Of a DNA stretch of 64,000 nt, positions 32,345 through 42,315 are shown one piece after another (the first letter of the stretch is position 1; each line of letters opens with the position of its first letter). The notes under the pieces are model-generated. The model did no database searches, was not told the origin of the DNA, and saw only the letters and a list, made by a program, of their open reading frames with translations. Both the position numbers and the translations under genes were made by a program. This DNA comes from Gambelia wislizenii. Lineage: Eukaryota > Chordata > Lepidosauria > Squamata > Crotaphytidae. Where the stretch lies: contig JAUMIR010000005.1 of the NCBI GenBank assembly GCA_030847615.1, positions 246,798,645 to 246,862,644 of the forward strand, in the 5' to 3' direction.

Positions 32345-33060
32345 TTCCACCACCAGAGGTCCAATATGACATTGGACTCTTGGCTTCTCACTATTATTCT
32401 CAGAGGCTATGCTATAGAATTTGATCAGCTGCCTCCAGAGGGCACTTTAAAAATCACACCACTGTCTCATATTCTTCTCGAAGAAGTAGCAACCCTACTA
32501 GAAAAAGGGGCTATAGAACAAGTTTCTGCTCCTGGTACTTTGCAGTGCCAAAGATGGGTGGGGAAATCCATGTACTCTGAGGCAGAAATTAGCACATTTC
32601 ATCAAGGAAGTTCAGGATAGTGTCACTTTCTTCCATCCTTGCCTTGCTACATAGAGGAGACTGTTTCACAACAATTTATGTGATGCATATTTCCAGATTT
32701 TGATCGGACCATCCTACCATCACTTCCTCAGATTTGTAATGGTCCATTGCTACTAACAATACTGAGTATTACCCTTTGGCCTTCCCACTACTTCCATGGT
32801 ATTAACTACATGCATGGCTGCTGTGGTTGTCTATCTAAAAATTTAAAAGCATTGTTGTATAACTATATTTAGATGATTGGTTTCTGGTGGCTGCCACCTT
32901 TCAGTGCCTCTATACCAGTCTGCACAAAACGCTCAACCAGCTGTCTTCACTGTGTCTTCTCTTAAGCAAGGGGAAAATAATAAAAATTCATATCATCAAA
33001 GTGTATAGAGTTCATAGGGGCAATCCTAGATTCTGGACTGGCCAAAGTCCTTCTCTCACT
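32345..33060 (+). pseudogene. DIRS E reverse transcriptase remnant
   Basis: Pieces matching the pol start (ILLEEVATLLEKGAIEQVSA, 32471-32530), the palm region (RIVSLSSILALLHRGDCF) and YLDDWFLVAATF (32869-32904, the YLDD active site) are recognisable in changing frames with several stops. Confidence 0.7.
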
Positions 33061-33339
33061 TGACAAGGTGCTCCACTACAGTCAAACAGCCTCATCTCTG
33101 CAAGGAAATAGAAGGGCAAGAGCCTGGGATACTCTGGTCCTTTGGAGCCAAATGTCTGCAATGTTATACCACTGTCACATTTCTTCATGAGGCTTCTACA
33201 ACATTGGTTCCTTGGGGCCTTCAACCGCTAGACTCCCAAAACAAGTGGATCTCAATCCTTCCAGAAGAGCAGGTCTCTCTGACTTCGTGGTTCAGCCTAC
33301 CCAGTCTCCTCCAGGAATGTTCTTTTTGTTCTCCATCTT

Positions 33340-33680
33340 CAATGCTATGTTAACAGACACATCACTTCTTGACAGAGGGGGCCACTTAAACAATCTATCC
33401 ATAAGTGGATATGGACTGCAGAGGAACAATGCAGCTACATCAGTGAACTGGAATTGTTGGTGGTAATCAAGATCTTTTTCTCTCCTTTAAAACTTTTCTC
33501 AAAGATATGTTATACAAGTCCTCACCAACAACATTACTGTCATGTACTGTCTAGAAAAACAAGAGGGCATACAGTCATCAGCTCTTTTCTACCTGACTAC
33601 AGAACTTTGGATGTGGTGTCTTCAGAAGAACATTTTGATAACTGCAATTTGCCGACCAGACAGTACAACAGCAGGGTGGA
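33340..33680 (+). pseudogene. DIRS E RNase H remnant
   Basis: Starts with an AMLTDTSLLDRGGHLNNLSI-like block, where the Asp of TDTS is kept, followed by an SYISELELLVVIK-type block with Glu and, near 33530, ITVMYCLEKQEGIQ in another frame. Broken by stops and frame changes. Confidence 0.6.
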
Positions 33681-33799
33681 CACCTTAAGCCTTACCCATG
33701 TGACATCCCACAAATGGGAACAGGCTGAGCCTGTGCTTGCCAAAATAACAAAACTTCTCTCAGTGTCCAATTATTTCCAGACCTAACTGTACATGCCCA

Positions 33800-34150
33800 G
33801 AACCAAAATGATCAGATCCACTCCAAGATCATTCATCTGCTATGGGGAACCTTGGGAAGTCCACCCTGTGTCACACAGAGATTGTCCAAATGGGTAGCCT
33901 GTACTGTACTTTTGGCTTACAAGATTGCCAAGAAATCCATACCATCACTATCAGAACTGTTCCACGAGGGTGGTAGCATCTTCCACAGTCTTTGTAGTCA
34001 ATGTGCTGCTACATAGTATTTGTGAAGCAGCCACATAATCACAACCACATATGTTCATCTACCAGTACAGCTTGGACATGAGAACTCATATTGAAACAAG
34101 CTTTTGAGAACTCATGTTGAGAACTCAATATGAGAACTCATATTGAAACA
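33800..34150 (+). pseudogene. DIRS E tyrosine recombinase C-terminal remnant
   Basis: Frames give ACTVLLAYKIAKKSIPS (33900-33950), equivalent to VTLTIALCYKLAKKSLPA of the complete copy, and HST-like and CEAAT-like blocks around 33960-34040. A short duplication of GAGAACTCATATTG-type units occurs at 34078-34145. The N-terminal half is not recognisable. Confidence 0.5.
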
Positions 34151-34214
34151 AACAGGCTGTCCTGTCTTCCCTTTCTACCTGACTCAACAGCCAGCCCCTC
34201 TAGGTAAATAAGCT

Positions 34215-34602
34215 AGGTAGTTACCCATGCATGTGAGTCACAGAAACCATGAAGAAGAAAAAGGATAAGTAGTGGTGGTGGTGGTTGCTTACCTATAACT
34301 GGTTGTTTGAGTGGTCTTCTGGGAACTTACACAGCCCACCTTCCTCCCCACTCATGCTATCGCTCATACCAGCAGTCCTTTCAGTTCTCTTCTTGTATGC
34401 TGTGGCATATGGGAGCTGAAGTACTGGGTTAGAATGCCGATGCACGTGCAGGCAGAGGTGAGCGGCAGAGTTACTGCGAAAACCACTGTGCTTAGCTATA
34501 GGAGTTTTCTGGACTACTCTGTGCAGGCACAGATCAGACCCATTTCTGTAAGTTCACAGAAAACCACTCGAAAAACCACTGTTACAGGTAAGTAACCTGT
34601 TT
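34215..34602 (+). repeat. DIRS E internal complementary region and right terminal repeat
   Basis: GTGAGTCACAGAAACCATGA and AGAAG (34234-34258) mirror the left end. GTTTGAGTGGTCTTCTGGGA (34301-34320) mirrors the right end at 34550-34600. The right end contains CAGGTAAGT (34585-34593), a perfect 5' splice-site consensus. A (GGT)n run lies at 34273-34287. Confidence 0.75.
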
Positions 34603-34681
34603 TTTCATAATTTATTTTGTTTTACATTGAAATTATTACACAATGCCTTCTTGTATTGAACTCTGTTTGAGAAATGTTAAA

Positions 34682-34901
34682 GTTGTGGCTAAATACCCTA
34701 AAGGCACAAGATACCTTGTCTGATCTTGAAAGTTGAGTCAGCCCTGGTTAGTACTTTGGATGGGAGATCACCAGTGAATACCAGGTGCTATAGACTGTAT
34801 TTCAGAGGAAGGAACTGGCAAAGCCACTTCTGAGTATTCCTTGCCTAAGAAACCCTATAAAATTTATAAGTTGACAGGGAATTTGAAGGCACAGACACAC
34901 A
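34682..34901 (+). mobile_element. 5S-rRNA-derived SINE
   Basis: The head matches 5S rRNA: CTTGTCTGATCTTGAAAG, then CCTGGTTAGTACTTTGGATG with the box-C region TGGATGGGAGATCACC and AATACCAGGTGCTATAG. The tail AGGAAGGAACTGGCAAAGCC and ATTCCTTGCCTAAGAAACCC is not rRNA. 5S-derived SINEs of this kind are known from squamates. This is a transposed copy, not a 5S gene. Confidence 0.88.
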
Positions 34902-35458
34902 GAATTCATAATGCAGTTTACCCAGCTTTGAAGAAGAACGAGAAGACCAGAACATATTGAACCAGTCAGTTCTGCAGTGCACGTTGGCTGTTTGTTAAAT
35001 TTCTGATGCTTTGGAAGTTATTAACAGTCATTATGATCTACTGAAGAGAGTCTGATCACGATTCTAGCTATAGAAGAAATGAGTTAGGTGAGAGTAAGTA
35101 ATAGTAGATTTTCTGTTGTGGCTTCTGCCCTCTGAAACCCACCAGTCTAGTGAGACCTTACAGTACTTCAGAAATAGACTGAAAGGATTTTTGTTTTTAT
35201 AAAGCTTTTAATTTAGAAGATTGACTCTTTTTGAATTGGTGTTATCTTTGGTTTTCCAAAAAAGGAAGTATTAGGTTGCACTCAGATGTCATAGGGTTTT
35301 TTTCATATGGGATGAGGAGATTGTTTTAAAAATGTTTGTATGAAAGAACCTCTTGTTTAAAAATGATTGTATGAAAGAACCACTTCCTTATTTCTGTCCA
35401 AAGTATTTTAGAGGATTCTATATATATTTCAAGCTGTTACTGTAATTTCAAGTGATAC
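34902..35458. other. No gene seen
   Basis: Ordinary intronic sequence upstream of the second CECR2 exon. A near-duplicate phrase GTATGAAAGAACC(A/T)CTT occurs at 35338 and 35369. Nothing else to annotate. Confidence 0.5.
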
Positions 35459-35680
35459 AGTCGTAAGTATACAACCAGTATACAGTAGTGGCTTGTGATT
35501 GGGGAGTTTTAGGTTCAAATTCCCGGGAAGCATACTGGTTGACATTGGAGAATTCACTGTCTCCCAGTTGAACCTACCTCTCAGGCTTATTGAGAAAACA
35601 AAAGTGGGAGAACCAGGTGCACTGACATGAGCATCTTATAGGAAAAGTAGGATATACATTTAATAAACAAGTAAATATAT
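35459..35680 (+). mobile_element. tRNA-derived SINE ending beside a CECR2 exon
   Basis: AGTAGTGGCTTGTGATTGGG and GGTTCAAATTCCCGG look like decayed Pol III A and B boxes. The body (CTCCCAGTTGAACCTACCTC, CTTATTGAGAAAACAAAAGT) and A-rich tail (ATATACATTTAATAAACAAG) match a common reptile SINE layout. It ends about 16-20 bases before the exon at 35697. Confidence 0.65.
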
Positions 35681-35696
35681 GTGTCCCTTTCTACAG

Positions 35697-35853
35697 GTGA
35701 CCCCAATGGTACTTAGCAGAACAGAGAAGCAGAGACGGAAAGAAGAAGAAGAGGAGCGTCAAATCCTTCTGGCAGTTCAGAAGAGGGAGCAGGAACAAAT
35801 GTTGAAAGAAGAGAGAAAACGAGAAATGGAAGAGAAAGTCAAAGCAGTAGAAG
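35697..35853 (+). CDS. CECR2: CECR2 internal exon (charged coiled coil)
   Basis: 157 bases in phase with exon 4401-4475, reading [20 protein letters not shown], then [20 protein letters not shown] and [12 protein letters not shown]. It is a highly charged helix that forms the coiled coil before the CECR2 bromodomain. The 3' splice site is GTCCCTTTCTACAG. At the 3' side the phase demands that the exon end at 35853 (GTAGAAG), where the intron begins GCATGT rather than GT: a probable GC-AG intron. Reading through would add [15 protein letters not shown] and a stop at 35898. The neighbouring upstream SINE lies within 20 bases of the splice site. Confidence 0.93.
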
Positions 35854-36179
35854 GCATGTCAATCATCTCTGTGTGTAAAGGAACACTGTTTATTAAATAG
35901 GGAGGCATGGACAGAATTTGAAAAACATTGTCTTGGGTGAGAAGTGATGGATACGTAGCCACTGAGAGTGAGGCAAAAATAAGGGTTAAATAGATGGAGT
36001 GTTGTACTTTTGTACTTGCATCTGGGTAGAATTGCATGTGACTTATTCTGAAATTTGAAGATGGAAGGCTAAAATTAACCATTGCTCCTGGTCTGCGATT
36101 CCTTTTTATACTATTACTGCTTATCTTACCTTCCACCTATCTGTAAACAACAGGTATGTCTGGATTCTATCATTTAGAT

Positions 36180-36279
36180 CAATGGCTCTTAGTCCTTTCT
36201 TTACCAGGGACCCCTTTTAAATATCTTTTGTTGCTACAGACCCCCAAGAGTTAACTCAACTTTAATAACAGTAATAGTA

Positions 36280-36310
<31 letters not shown>

Positions 36311-37051
36311 TTGGCTGCCTCTTTGACGCGGAGGCAGTGGCGGTGGCCAAGAAGCGAGGGAAGTGAGGGAACTCCAGCCACCTCAGGGGCCTGGCTCCGT
36401 TTGGGTTGGGGAACCAAGGCGCTGAATCCCCCGCTCTCCTGGGGCTTGGTTCCATTTGAGGTGGGGAGCTAAACCCCAGGAGAGCAGGGAGTTCAGGTCT
36501 AAAGCACCCAACTCCCTGCTCTGCTGGGGCTTGGCTCCATTTGGGGTGGGAGCAGTGGCTGGGGCATGGTGCTTGGCGACTGGGGCATGGTGGAGGTTGC
36601 GGCGGCGGCAGCTGCATGGTGGCGGTGATGGGGAAAGCGAAAGTGGGACTGGCGGCGGCGGTGTTCTGGGAGGCCTATTTTTATTTTCAGTTTTTTCATT
36701 TTTGCAGGGGTCTTGCACTCCTAACCCCCATGAATATGAAGGGACGACTGTAATACAATTACACCATCCATTAAACCTTCCCTTGGAAGCACTGGAGTGG
36801 GAGGGAAGACTTTTTTACTGTGTCTTCCTGCAAGTTTGTGGCTGGAACTGATTGTTTCCAACTCTACAATTCTATGATTCTATGAATGGCAATGTGCAGG
36901 CCAAGCCAGCCAGCTTTTGCCTTGGCTCCTGTCAGGTGGCCACTCCACTGCAGGAAGGAGGTGGGCCTAGCAGCCTTCAAGCCATCGTGGACCCCCTGTG
37001 AATACGTCGTGGCCCCCTAGGGGTTCCCCGACCACAGTTTAAGAACCACTT
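36180..37051. mobile_element. hAT-like non-autonomous element with GC-rich interior
   Basis: The left end CAATGGCTCTTAGTCCTTTC is roughly complementary to the right end CAGTTTAAGAACCACTT, typical hAT-type termini. The interior has an (AAT)n run and a GC-rich imperfect palindrome (CCCCGCTCTCCTGGGG near 36429, CCCCAGGAGAGCAGGG near 36475). The right part resembles 12560-12660. It lies in the intron between CECR2 exons 35697 and 37830. No transposase frame. Confidence 0.65.
36266..36311. repeat. (TAA)n microsatellite
   Basis: ATAGTAATAGTAATAGT grading into repeated AATAAT units, inside the hAT-like element. Confidence 0.9.
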
Positions 37052-37829
37052 CGCAGTTAGGGAACACTTGGAATTCCATAAGCCTGCTCACTCAGCTGCA
37101 TAGGAGTCATTTCCTCATGATGATATCCCACATAGCTATGGTATGATTATTGCAACCACATGAGCAAGCTGTTTATGTAGGTCTTTTTCATACAACCAGA
37201 AGCCTCTCTTCTGACTAAATAGCAACAGGCATTAGCCCTATTCAGGTGTTCTAGAATTTGTTAAAATAAGTGTGCAAGGATAGGTATGTGCTGGTCTTAT
37301 CCCCCTCACTTGATTAGCAACAGTGTAAATGGAGAGTATCCTCTATGTTTGGAGGCTACTCATTGTACTTAGGACTCTTATTTTTCTCGGTTTCCAATTG
37401 CATTGAGAGTCTCCACACACAGAGGAGTTTCTTCCCTTCAGATTGTCCCTCAGCATGTGAAGGAGGGAATGACTAGTGTATAAGGTGTATACTAAACAAA
37501 ATCCAAAATATTCCAAAATCCAAATATTTTTGGTCCCAAGCATTTCAGATAAGGTATAATCAACCTTTATGGGCTAAGACAAGCAGTAACTCGGGTACAG
37601 GGCACTGTATACTAATTGATGGGTTGGTAGTGGTGAAACTTTAGAAATAGAGTAGCTTTTTTAAAAAAAAAATCCACTTGAATTGCCTTGACTATGCTTG
37701 TTTTGAAAAATGACAGCACAACAGCATCCAGGAATTCAAATCACCTCCTGAATTTGTAGCTGAGTGATACTTTGGGCTTTCATGTGGTACAGTTTTGTAG
37801 GATTGTAATGATTTCCTCCCCATTTTCAG
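37052..37829. other. Intron sequence with a DNA-transposon fragment
   Basis: 37440-37575 (AATCCAAAATATTCCAAAAT, TTTGGTCCCAAGCATTTCAG) is a fragment of the repeat family seen at 8450-9237. The rest shows no gene. Confidence 0.55.
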
Positions 37830-37959
37830 AACGAGCTAAAAGAAGAAAGCTCAGAGAAGAACGGGCGTGGTTGCTAGCCCAGGGAAAAGAGCTTCCCCCT
37901 GAACTTTCTCATTTGGATCCCAGCTCACCTGCTAGGGAGGAGAGGAGGACCAAAGATCT
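37830..37959 (+). CDS. CECR2: CECR2 internal exon (basic region before bromodomain)
   Basis: 130 bases between TTTTCAG and GTAAGT. With the leftover base from the previous exon it reads [20 protein letters not shown], then [20 protein letters not shown] and TKD. The basic KRRKLR stretch is a plausible nuclear-localisation signal. The block is near identical to the vertebrate CECR2 segment that links coiled coil to bromodomain. Start phase 1, end phase 2, both fitting their neighbours. Confidence 0.95.
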
Positions 37960-38201
37960 GTAAGTATACTGCACTGAACTGCAGTATCCATGCACATATA
38001 AAGCAGTTGGTTGTCACTTTTGATGCTAGAGGCAGGGAAGAAGGCCCCAGTAAATAATACCATGTGGAAGATGAATCAGGAGAATGAAGGGATGGCATTA
38101 TTTGGGATGGACTGTACCTGAGCTGAATGTTTATGCAAAATATTTGAGTAAAGATGAGCCTTGAAAGACTATGTATTCATTTTTGCATTTTCATTTTGCA
38201 G

Positions 38202-38239
38202 CTTTGAATTGGATGATGAGTTCACTGCCATGTACAAAG
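38202..38239 (+). CDS. CECR2: CECR2 microexon opening the bromodomain
   Basis: Only 38 bases: TTTTGCAG precedes, GTTGGT follows. It completes a Leu codon and adds FELDDEFTAMYK plus one base. FTAMYK starts helix Z of the bromodomain. The size and phase (2 to 1) match the exon pattern needed to join 37959 to 38343 without a shift. The donor GGTTGG is weaker than consensus. Confidence 0.93.
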
Positions 38240-38342
38240 GTTGGTCATTACTCCTGCCTTAACTTTGTTAGTTTGTTTGGTTTGAAAGTATTGGCATACC
38301 TTATGAATGTGTAACAGTTTCCCATATTTTTGCTGCTAACAG

Positions 38343-38434
38343 TTCTGGATGTGGTGAAAGCCCACAAGGATTCCTGGCCATTCTTGGAGCCTGTTGATGA
38401 ATCTTATGCCCCAAATTATTACCAGATCATTAAG
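38343..38434 (+). CDS. CECR2: CECR2 bromodomain exon (ZA loop)
   Basis: 92 bases: [20 protein letters not shown], then [11 protein letters not shown]. It contains the WPF shelf (Trp-Pro-Phe) and the Tyr residues of the ZA loop that line the acetyl-lysine pocket. 3' splice site TTGCTGCTAACAG, donor GTAAAC. Bromodomains read acetylated histones, and in CECR2 this domain helps anchor the remodeller to chromatin. Confidence 0.96.
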
Positions 38435-38602
38435 GTAAACAGCCATATAATGTGTTGTCTGTGATCTTGTGTTTATTTCCTGCTCACTGGGTTGTAGATA
38501 ATGATATAGAATTTGACTCATTGATCAAAAGGAATGAAAGGACCTATGTAAGGATGAAACTTTGAGGGTCCGTTACTTAGCTTGAAACGTAATATTTTTC
38601 AG

Positions 38603-38729
38603 GCTCCCATGGATATCTCTAGCATGGAGAAAAAGCTGAATGGAGGCCAATACTACACTAAGGAAGAATTTGTGGGTGACATGAAGACTATGTTCAGAAA
38701 CTGTGTTAAATACAATGGTGAAAACAGTG
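38603..38729 (+). CDS. CECR2: CECR2 bromodomain exon (helices A and B, acetyl-lysine Asn)
   Basis: 127 bases: [20 protein letters not shown], then [20 protein letters not shown] and NS plus one base. The Asn codon at 38714-38716 (KYN) is the conserved residue that hydrogen-bonds acetyl-lysine. Acceptor ATTTTTCAG, donor GTAAGA. Phase 0 to 1. All key residues of a functional bromodomain are intact. Confidence 0.96.
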
Positions 38730-39802
38730 GTAAGAATGTGAACATGAGTTCCAACTGTTGGATACAATTACTTAGAAATCTCCTAGATGGCCTGGATGGA
38801 AAGTATAAGAAGAAAGGTCCATGATTCTACATTCACAACAAACATTTGAAAAGTAAAGAAAATGTAGTTGCACAATTCAGTCTGCTTCCAAAGTAATTTG
38901 GGCGGGGGGGGGGGGAACGCCAAAACTTCTGTGTGGCATAGTGAAGTGAAGAAGCTATTGGGAGTGAAGGAAAACTTGAGACTGTTAGATGTGGGAAAAG
39001 GTCTAAATCCAGTTGCTGGATTTAGCGTAGACCCATAGAATCAGTGGGGCTTACATAAGCATTGGCTTACCATTCAGTAGTTGATTCAATTTGTCTGCTC
39101 TGATTAGGGCTAGCAGTTGGAGTTAGGTCTGAGTTATGCCTTAAATCCAAATCTGTTAACCATTAGAAGCCCTGTTCTTTATAATTTTTCATCAACCTGC
39201 AAATTCTGATGCCATCCTGTGCTACAGTTAAACTAGAAATCCTCTCTAGCACAAGATTTCACATTCTTAGAATCAGAGCTTTCCATTTTAATACTGTGAT
39301 TCACAGATTGTGAAATTGTGCGTGAAGACTGGATTCCACCCATAATACAAAAACACAACAATGCACAAAGCCAGGAATAGTAGGCTTAGTTGTTAGTATC
39401 TGTCATGTTCTGACCTTTATGAAAAATGTTGTTTTTGCTAAAAAAAAATTACAGTAAAGTAAGGCTAAGTATAAGATGTATAGTATATAGAAAAAGGTAA
39501 GTGGTCTGTTAGAAGGCATTGACTAAGCATACAACGTTGGAGGTGACTGATGATTGACAATGTTTGATGGGATGTTATGAAAGGCTGTTGTGTAGAACAG
39601 TTAGTCAGAGTGAGAGATATGAGTCAGTCAGAGCTAGGAATTGAGACTCAGATAGACAGGAGAGTGAGAGAAGTGCCTATGAAGAGTGGAGTGAGAGATG
39701 AAACAGTGAATGGAAGGACTTTTTGTTTTGGGTCAGTTAGGAAAATTGGTTAGATTCAGCTTAAAATTATGAACAGAGAGAGAGATGATTTCCTGGGGAT
39801 TC
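38730..39802. other. Repeat-poor intron sequence
   Basis: Apart from a G-rich run (38900-38916) and a GAGA-rich stretch (39600-39700), this part of the intron holds no element or gene that I recognise. Confidence 0.5.
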
Positions 39803-40168
39803 TCCTGGGGAAAAGAAGGTTAATAGTTGACATGATAGCTATATTTAAATATTTGAAGGGATGTCATACTGAGGATGGAACAAGCTTGTTTTCTACTGTT
39901 TCAGACACTAGGACACAGAGCACTGGGTTCAAACTACAGGAAAAGAGATTCCACCTAAACATTAGGAAGAACTTCCTGACAATAAGAGCTATTTGATAGT
40001 GGAATGCACTGCCTCAGAGTATGGTGGAGTCTCCTCCTTTGGAGGTTTTTAAACAGAGGCTGGATGCCCATCTGTTGGGAATGCTTTGATCGTGTGTTCC
40101 TGCAGGGCAGGGGGTTGGATTAGATTACTCTTGTGGTCTCTTTCAACTCTATGAATCTATGATTCTAA
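39803..40168 (+). mobile_element. CR1 LINE 3' end
   Basis: LLGKRRLIVDMIAIFKYLKG and CHTED-like text matches the C-terminal reverse transcriptase of the CR1 at 9.8-10.8 kb. The end has GGAATGCTTTGATCGTGTGT and TCTATGAATCTATGATTCTA. 5'-truncated, one stop at ATTTGA. Confidence 0.9.
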
Positions 40169-40329
40169 GATTTAGAGTCAATAAGAATTTGAATGAGTTA
40201 AATAAGTAGCAATAACCACTAAGCCTCAGAATTCTGGAATGATAAGTTTCTATATAACAAGTAATTTTTAACTTGTGTGTTCAACTTGTGTTTAATAAAT
40301 TATTCTTCTAATATACACACACTAGCTAT

Positions 40330-40915
40330 ACCTGGTGGAACATACACCTTCAAACTCCCCCTCCCCCATGGCTCCTCCTGTCAGGATTGTGCCCTCTTCC
40401 CCCCGCCAGGTTTGGGCCCCATCCCCCCACCAGGATTGCACCCCTCCACCACCAGGATTGTGCCCCCTCTCGCCGCTGCCAGGATCGTGCCCCCCGCCAG
40501 GCTCAGCCCCCCTCACCCCACCAGGATCGCGCCCCTCCCCCTGCCAGGCTTGCCCGCCGCCGCCAGGAATGCACCCCTCTCTGCCACCAGGCTTGTCCCC
40601 CCCGCCAGGCTCGCCCTCCTGCTACCAGGATTTTTCCCCCTCCCCCGCCAGGCTCATCCCCCCCGCCACCAGGAACGCTCATCCCCCTGCAGCCAGGATC
40701 GTGCCTCTCATCCCGCCGCCAGGATCGTGCCCCCTCCCTTCACCAGGAACGTGCTCGTCCCCCTGTCACCAGGAACATGCCCCCGCCGCCGCCAGAATCT
40801 CACCCCTCCCCACAACCAGGATTGTTCCCACCTCCCCCTGCTAGGCTTGAGACCCCTTCCCCTACCACCAGATTCATGTCCCCCCACCAGGCTCGCCCCC
40901 GATGCCCACCCGCAC
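40330..40915. repeat. C-rich degenerate minisatellite
   Basis: About 25 imperfect units of 18-30 bases built on CACCAGGATTGTGCCCCC and CCGCCAGG. All three forward frames stay open because the unit lacks stops, giving Pro-rich translations that I do not regard as genes. It begins just after a TACACACACACTAGC stretch. Confidence 0.85.
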
Positions 40916-41037
40916 TCCGGCACACACCATGCTCCCCACACACACACACCATGCCACATCCAGCCCATTGACACTCACACCCCCTCTGCCTCCACCATGT
41001 TTAGAAAGGAATGAAGCTTCCACATGGTCCCACCGCA

Positions 41038-41108
41038 AGTGTGCTGATTGGCTGCCCAACAGAGCTTTGATTAGTTGGTCAGTCCCCTAAGCAGCCAATC
41101 AGCACACT
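41038..41108. repeat. 18-base perfect inverted repeat containing CCAAT motifs
   Basis: AGTGTGCTGATTGGCTGC (41038-41055) and GCAGCCAATCAGCACACT (41091-41108) are exact reverse complements with a 35-base loop. Each arm holds an ATTGG/CCAAT box. It lies shortly after the minisatellite. Confidence 0.9.
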
Positions 41109-42315
41109 GGAAACAGCAACATACCTAAGAGCTACACTACAATAGTGCTACTGGAGTAGTTGAGCAGACACATGGTATCTGTGGAGGCAGCAGTTAATCA
41201 AAAGTAGTAGTTACTTTGTTGCCATAGATAATAGCTAATAGAGGTCACCATATTTGGTGCCAAAGCAGTGGGACGTATGTTTGCTGGCAGTGATTTGGCA
41301 TAGAGATCCCTACAGTATTATTTGTTGAATTGTCAAATGTATGTGATTTCAGCATAGTACCTTCATATGTATTCTGCAGCATTATACATTGCTATTTTAA
41401 CTCCAGTCTTAGACTGGAGCCACAAGACTAAGCATAGTCACATCCTGGCTACTCAGGCTCTTTTAGTTTTTTTGGAGCACTTCCTGTTTATTGGCAGAGC
41501 TTAGAGTACATGAATAGTTTTGAAAACATTGTAACTTGGAGTCGTAGTGCAATTACTTGCATACTGTGGAAGTCATTTGTTTAAGTTACATGCTACAGAA
41601 TCTTCCTTCGTGTTATGGATTGAAGCAGTATGGGAGATTTAAAATAAGCAAAGGCATTAAAGTGATACATTGAAGTCTATACAGATGGTAGAGGTTTGGA
41701 TCCGAATTTAGGCATGTACAGCTGGACTGGGAAAAGTAGATTTCTCTATCATTTCCACTCTGCAGTACCACTTCCAGCCCAGTAAAAATGCTATGCAAAG
41801 GGTTCACAGATCCTGCTGGATGAGTTAGCTGTAAGTAGTGGTAGATCCCTCAAAATCCAGTGAGGTCACCTTCCATGAGTGGAACCCTTCCACTTAGAGA
41901 GAGTAGATGTTTTTCTAGAGAAACTACAGCACACCATTATAGCAGTTGAATCTCACTTTAGCTGTCATGGGTACGCCCTGCAAAACCTTGGTATGCGTAA
42001 TTTGGTCAGGTACTGTACATAGAGTTCTCTGCAAGATATCTCTAGTGTTGTAGCTCAGAATTCCCAGGAATGTATAGGATAGAACCATGTTGTGCAACAT
42101 GTTGCCAAACTGTTATAATTCTTAATGTGACACACTCCTATTTTCAAGATTTTGCTTATATCTTTCTTTTTGTTTTCTTTTTTAAAAAACTGGCCAAAGC
42201 ACAGGGAAGGTATAGTCTAGATTTCAAGGCTAGCTTTAAGCAGGGGAGATGTGATGTATTCAAAATGCTTCTGCCTGTGAAACTCATTTTCTTTTATTTG
42301 CTTATCCAAATACAG
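41109..42315. other. No gene seen
   Basis: Ordinary intronic sequence before the 416-base CECR2 exon. Nothing recognisable apart from the polypyrimidine region upstream of 42316. Confidence 0.5.

Larger units (their letters stand above)
22223..34602 (+). mobile_element. DIRS-type retrotransposon E (old, outer copy with nested insertions)
   Basis: The left terminal repeat (22223-22450, starting TTCTTCATGGTCTCTATGAC) and right terminal repeat (34330-34602) bracket a decayed element. It is interrupted in gag by a complete DIRS copy (23664-29775) and by a Penelope-like unit with flanking sequence (30261-31380). After each interruption, gag, reverse transcriptase, RNase H and recombinase remnants continue in order. 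Without the insertions the element is about 5.2 kb. Sense orientation relative to CECR2. Confidence 0.8.

Noticed and set aside
34682..34901. 5S ribosomal RNA gene
   Set aside because: The 5S-like head is diverged and fused to a SINE tail; no terminator T-run follows the 5S part.
40277..41014. Long Pro-rich open stretches in several frames
   Set aside because: They come from a stop-free C-rich minisatellite; all three forward frames are open together and no domain or splice context supports a gene.
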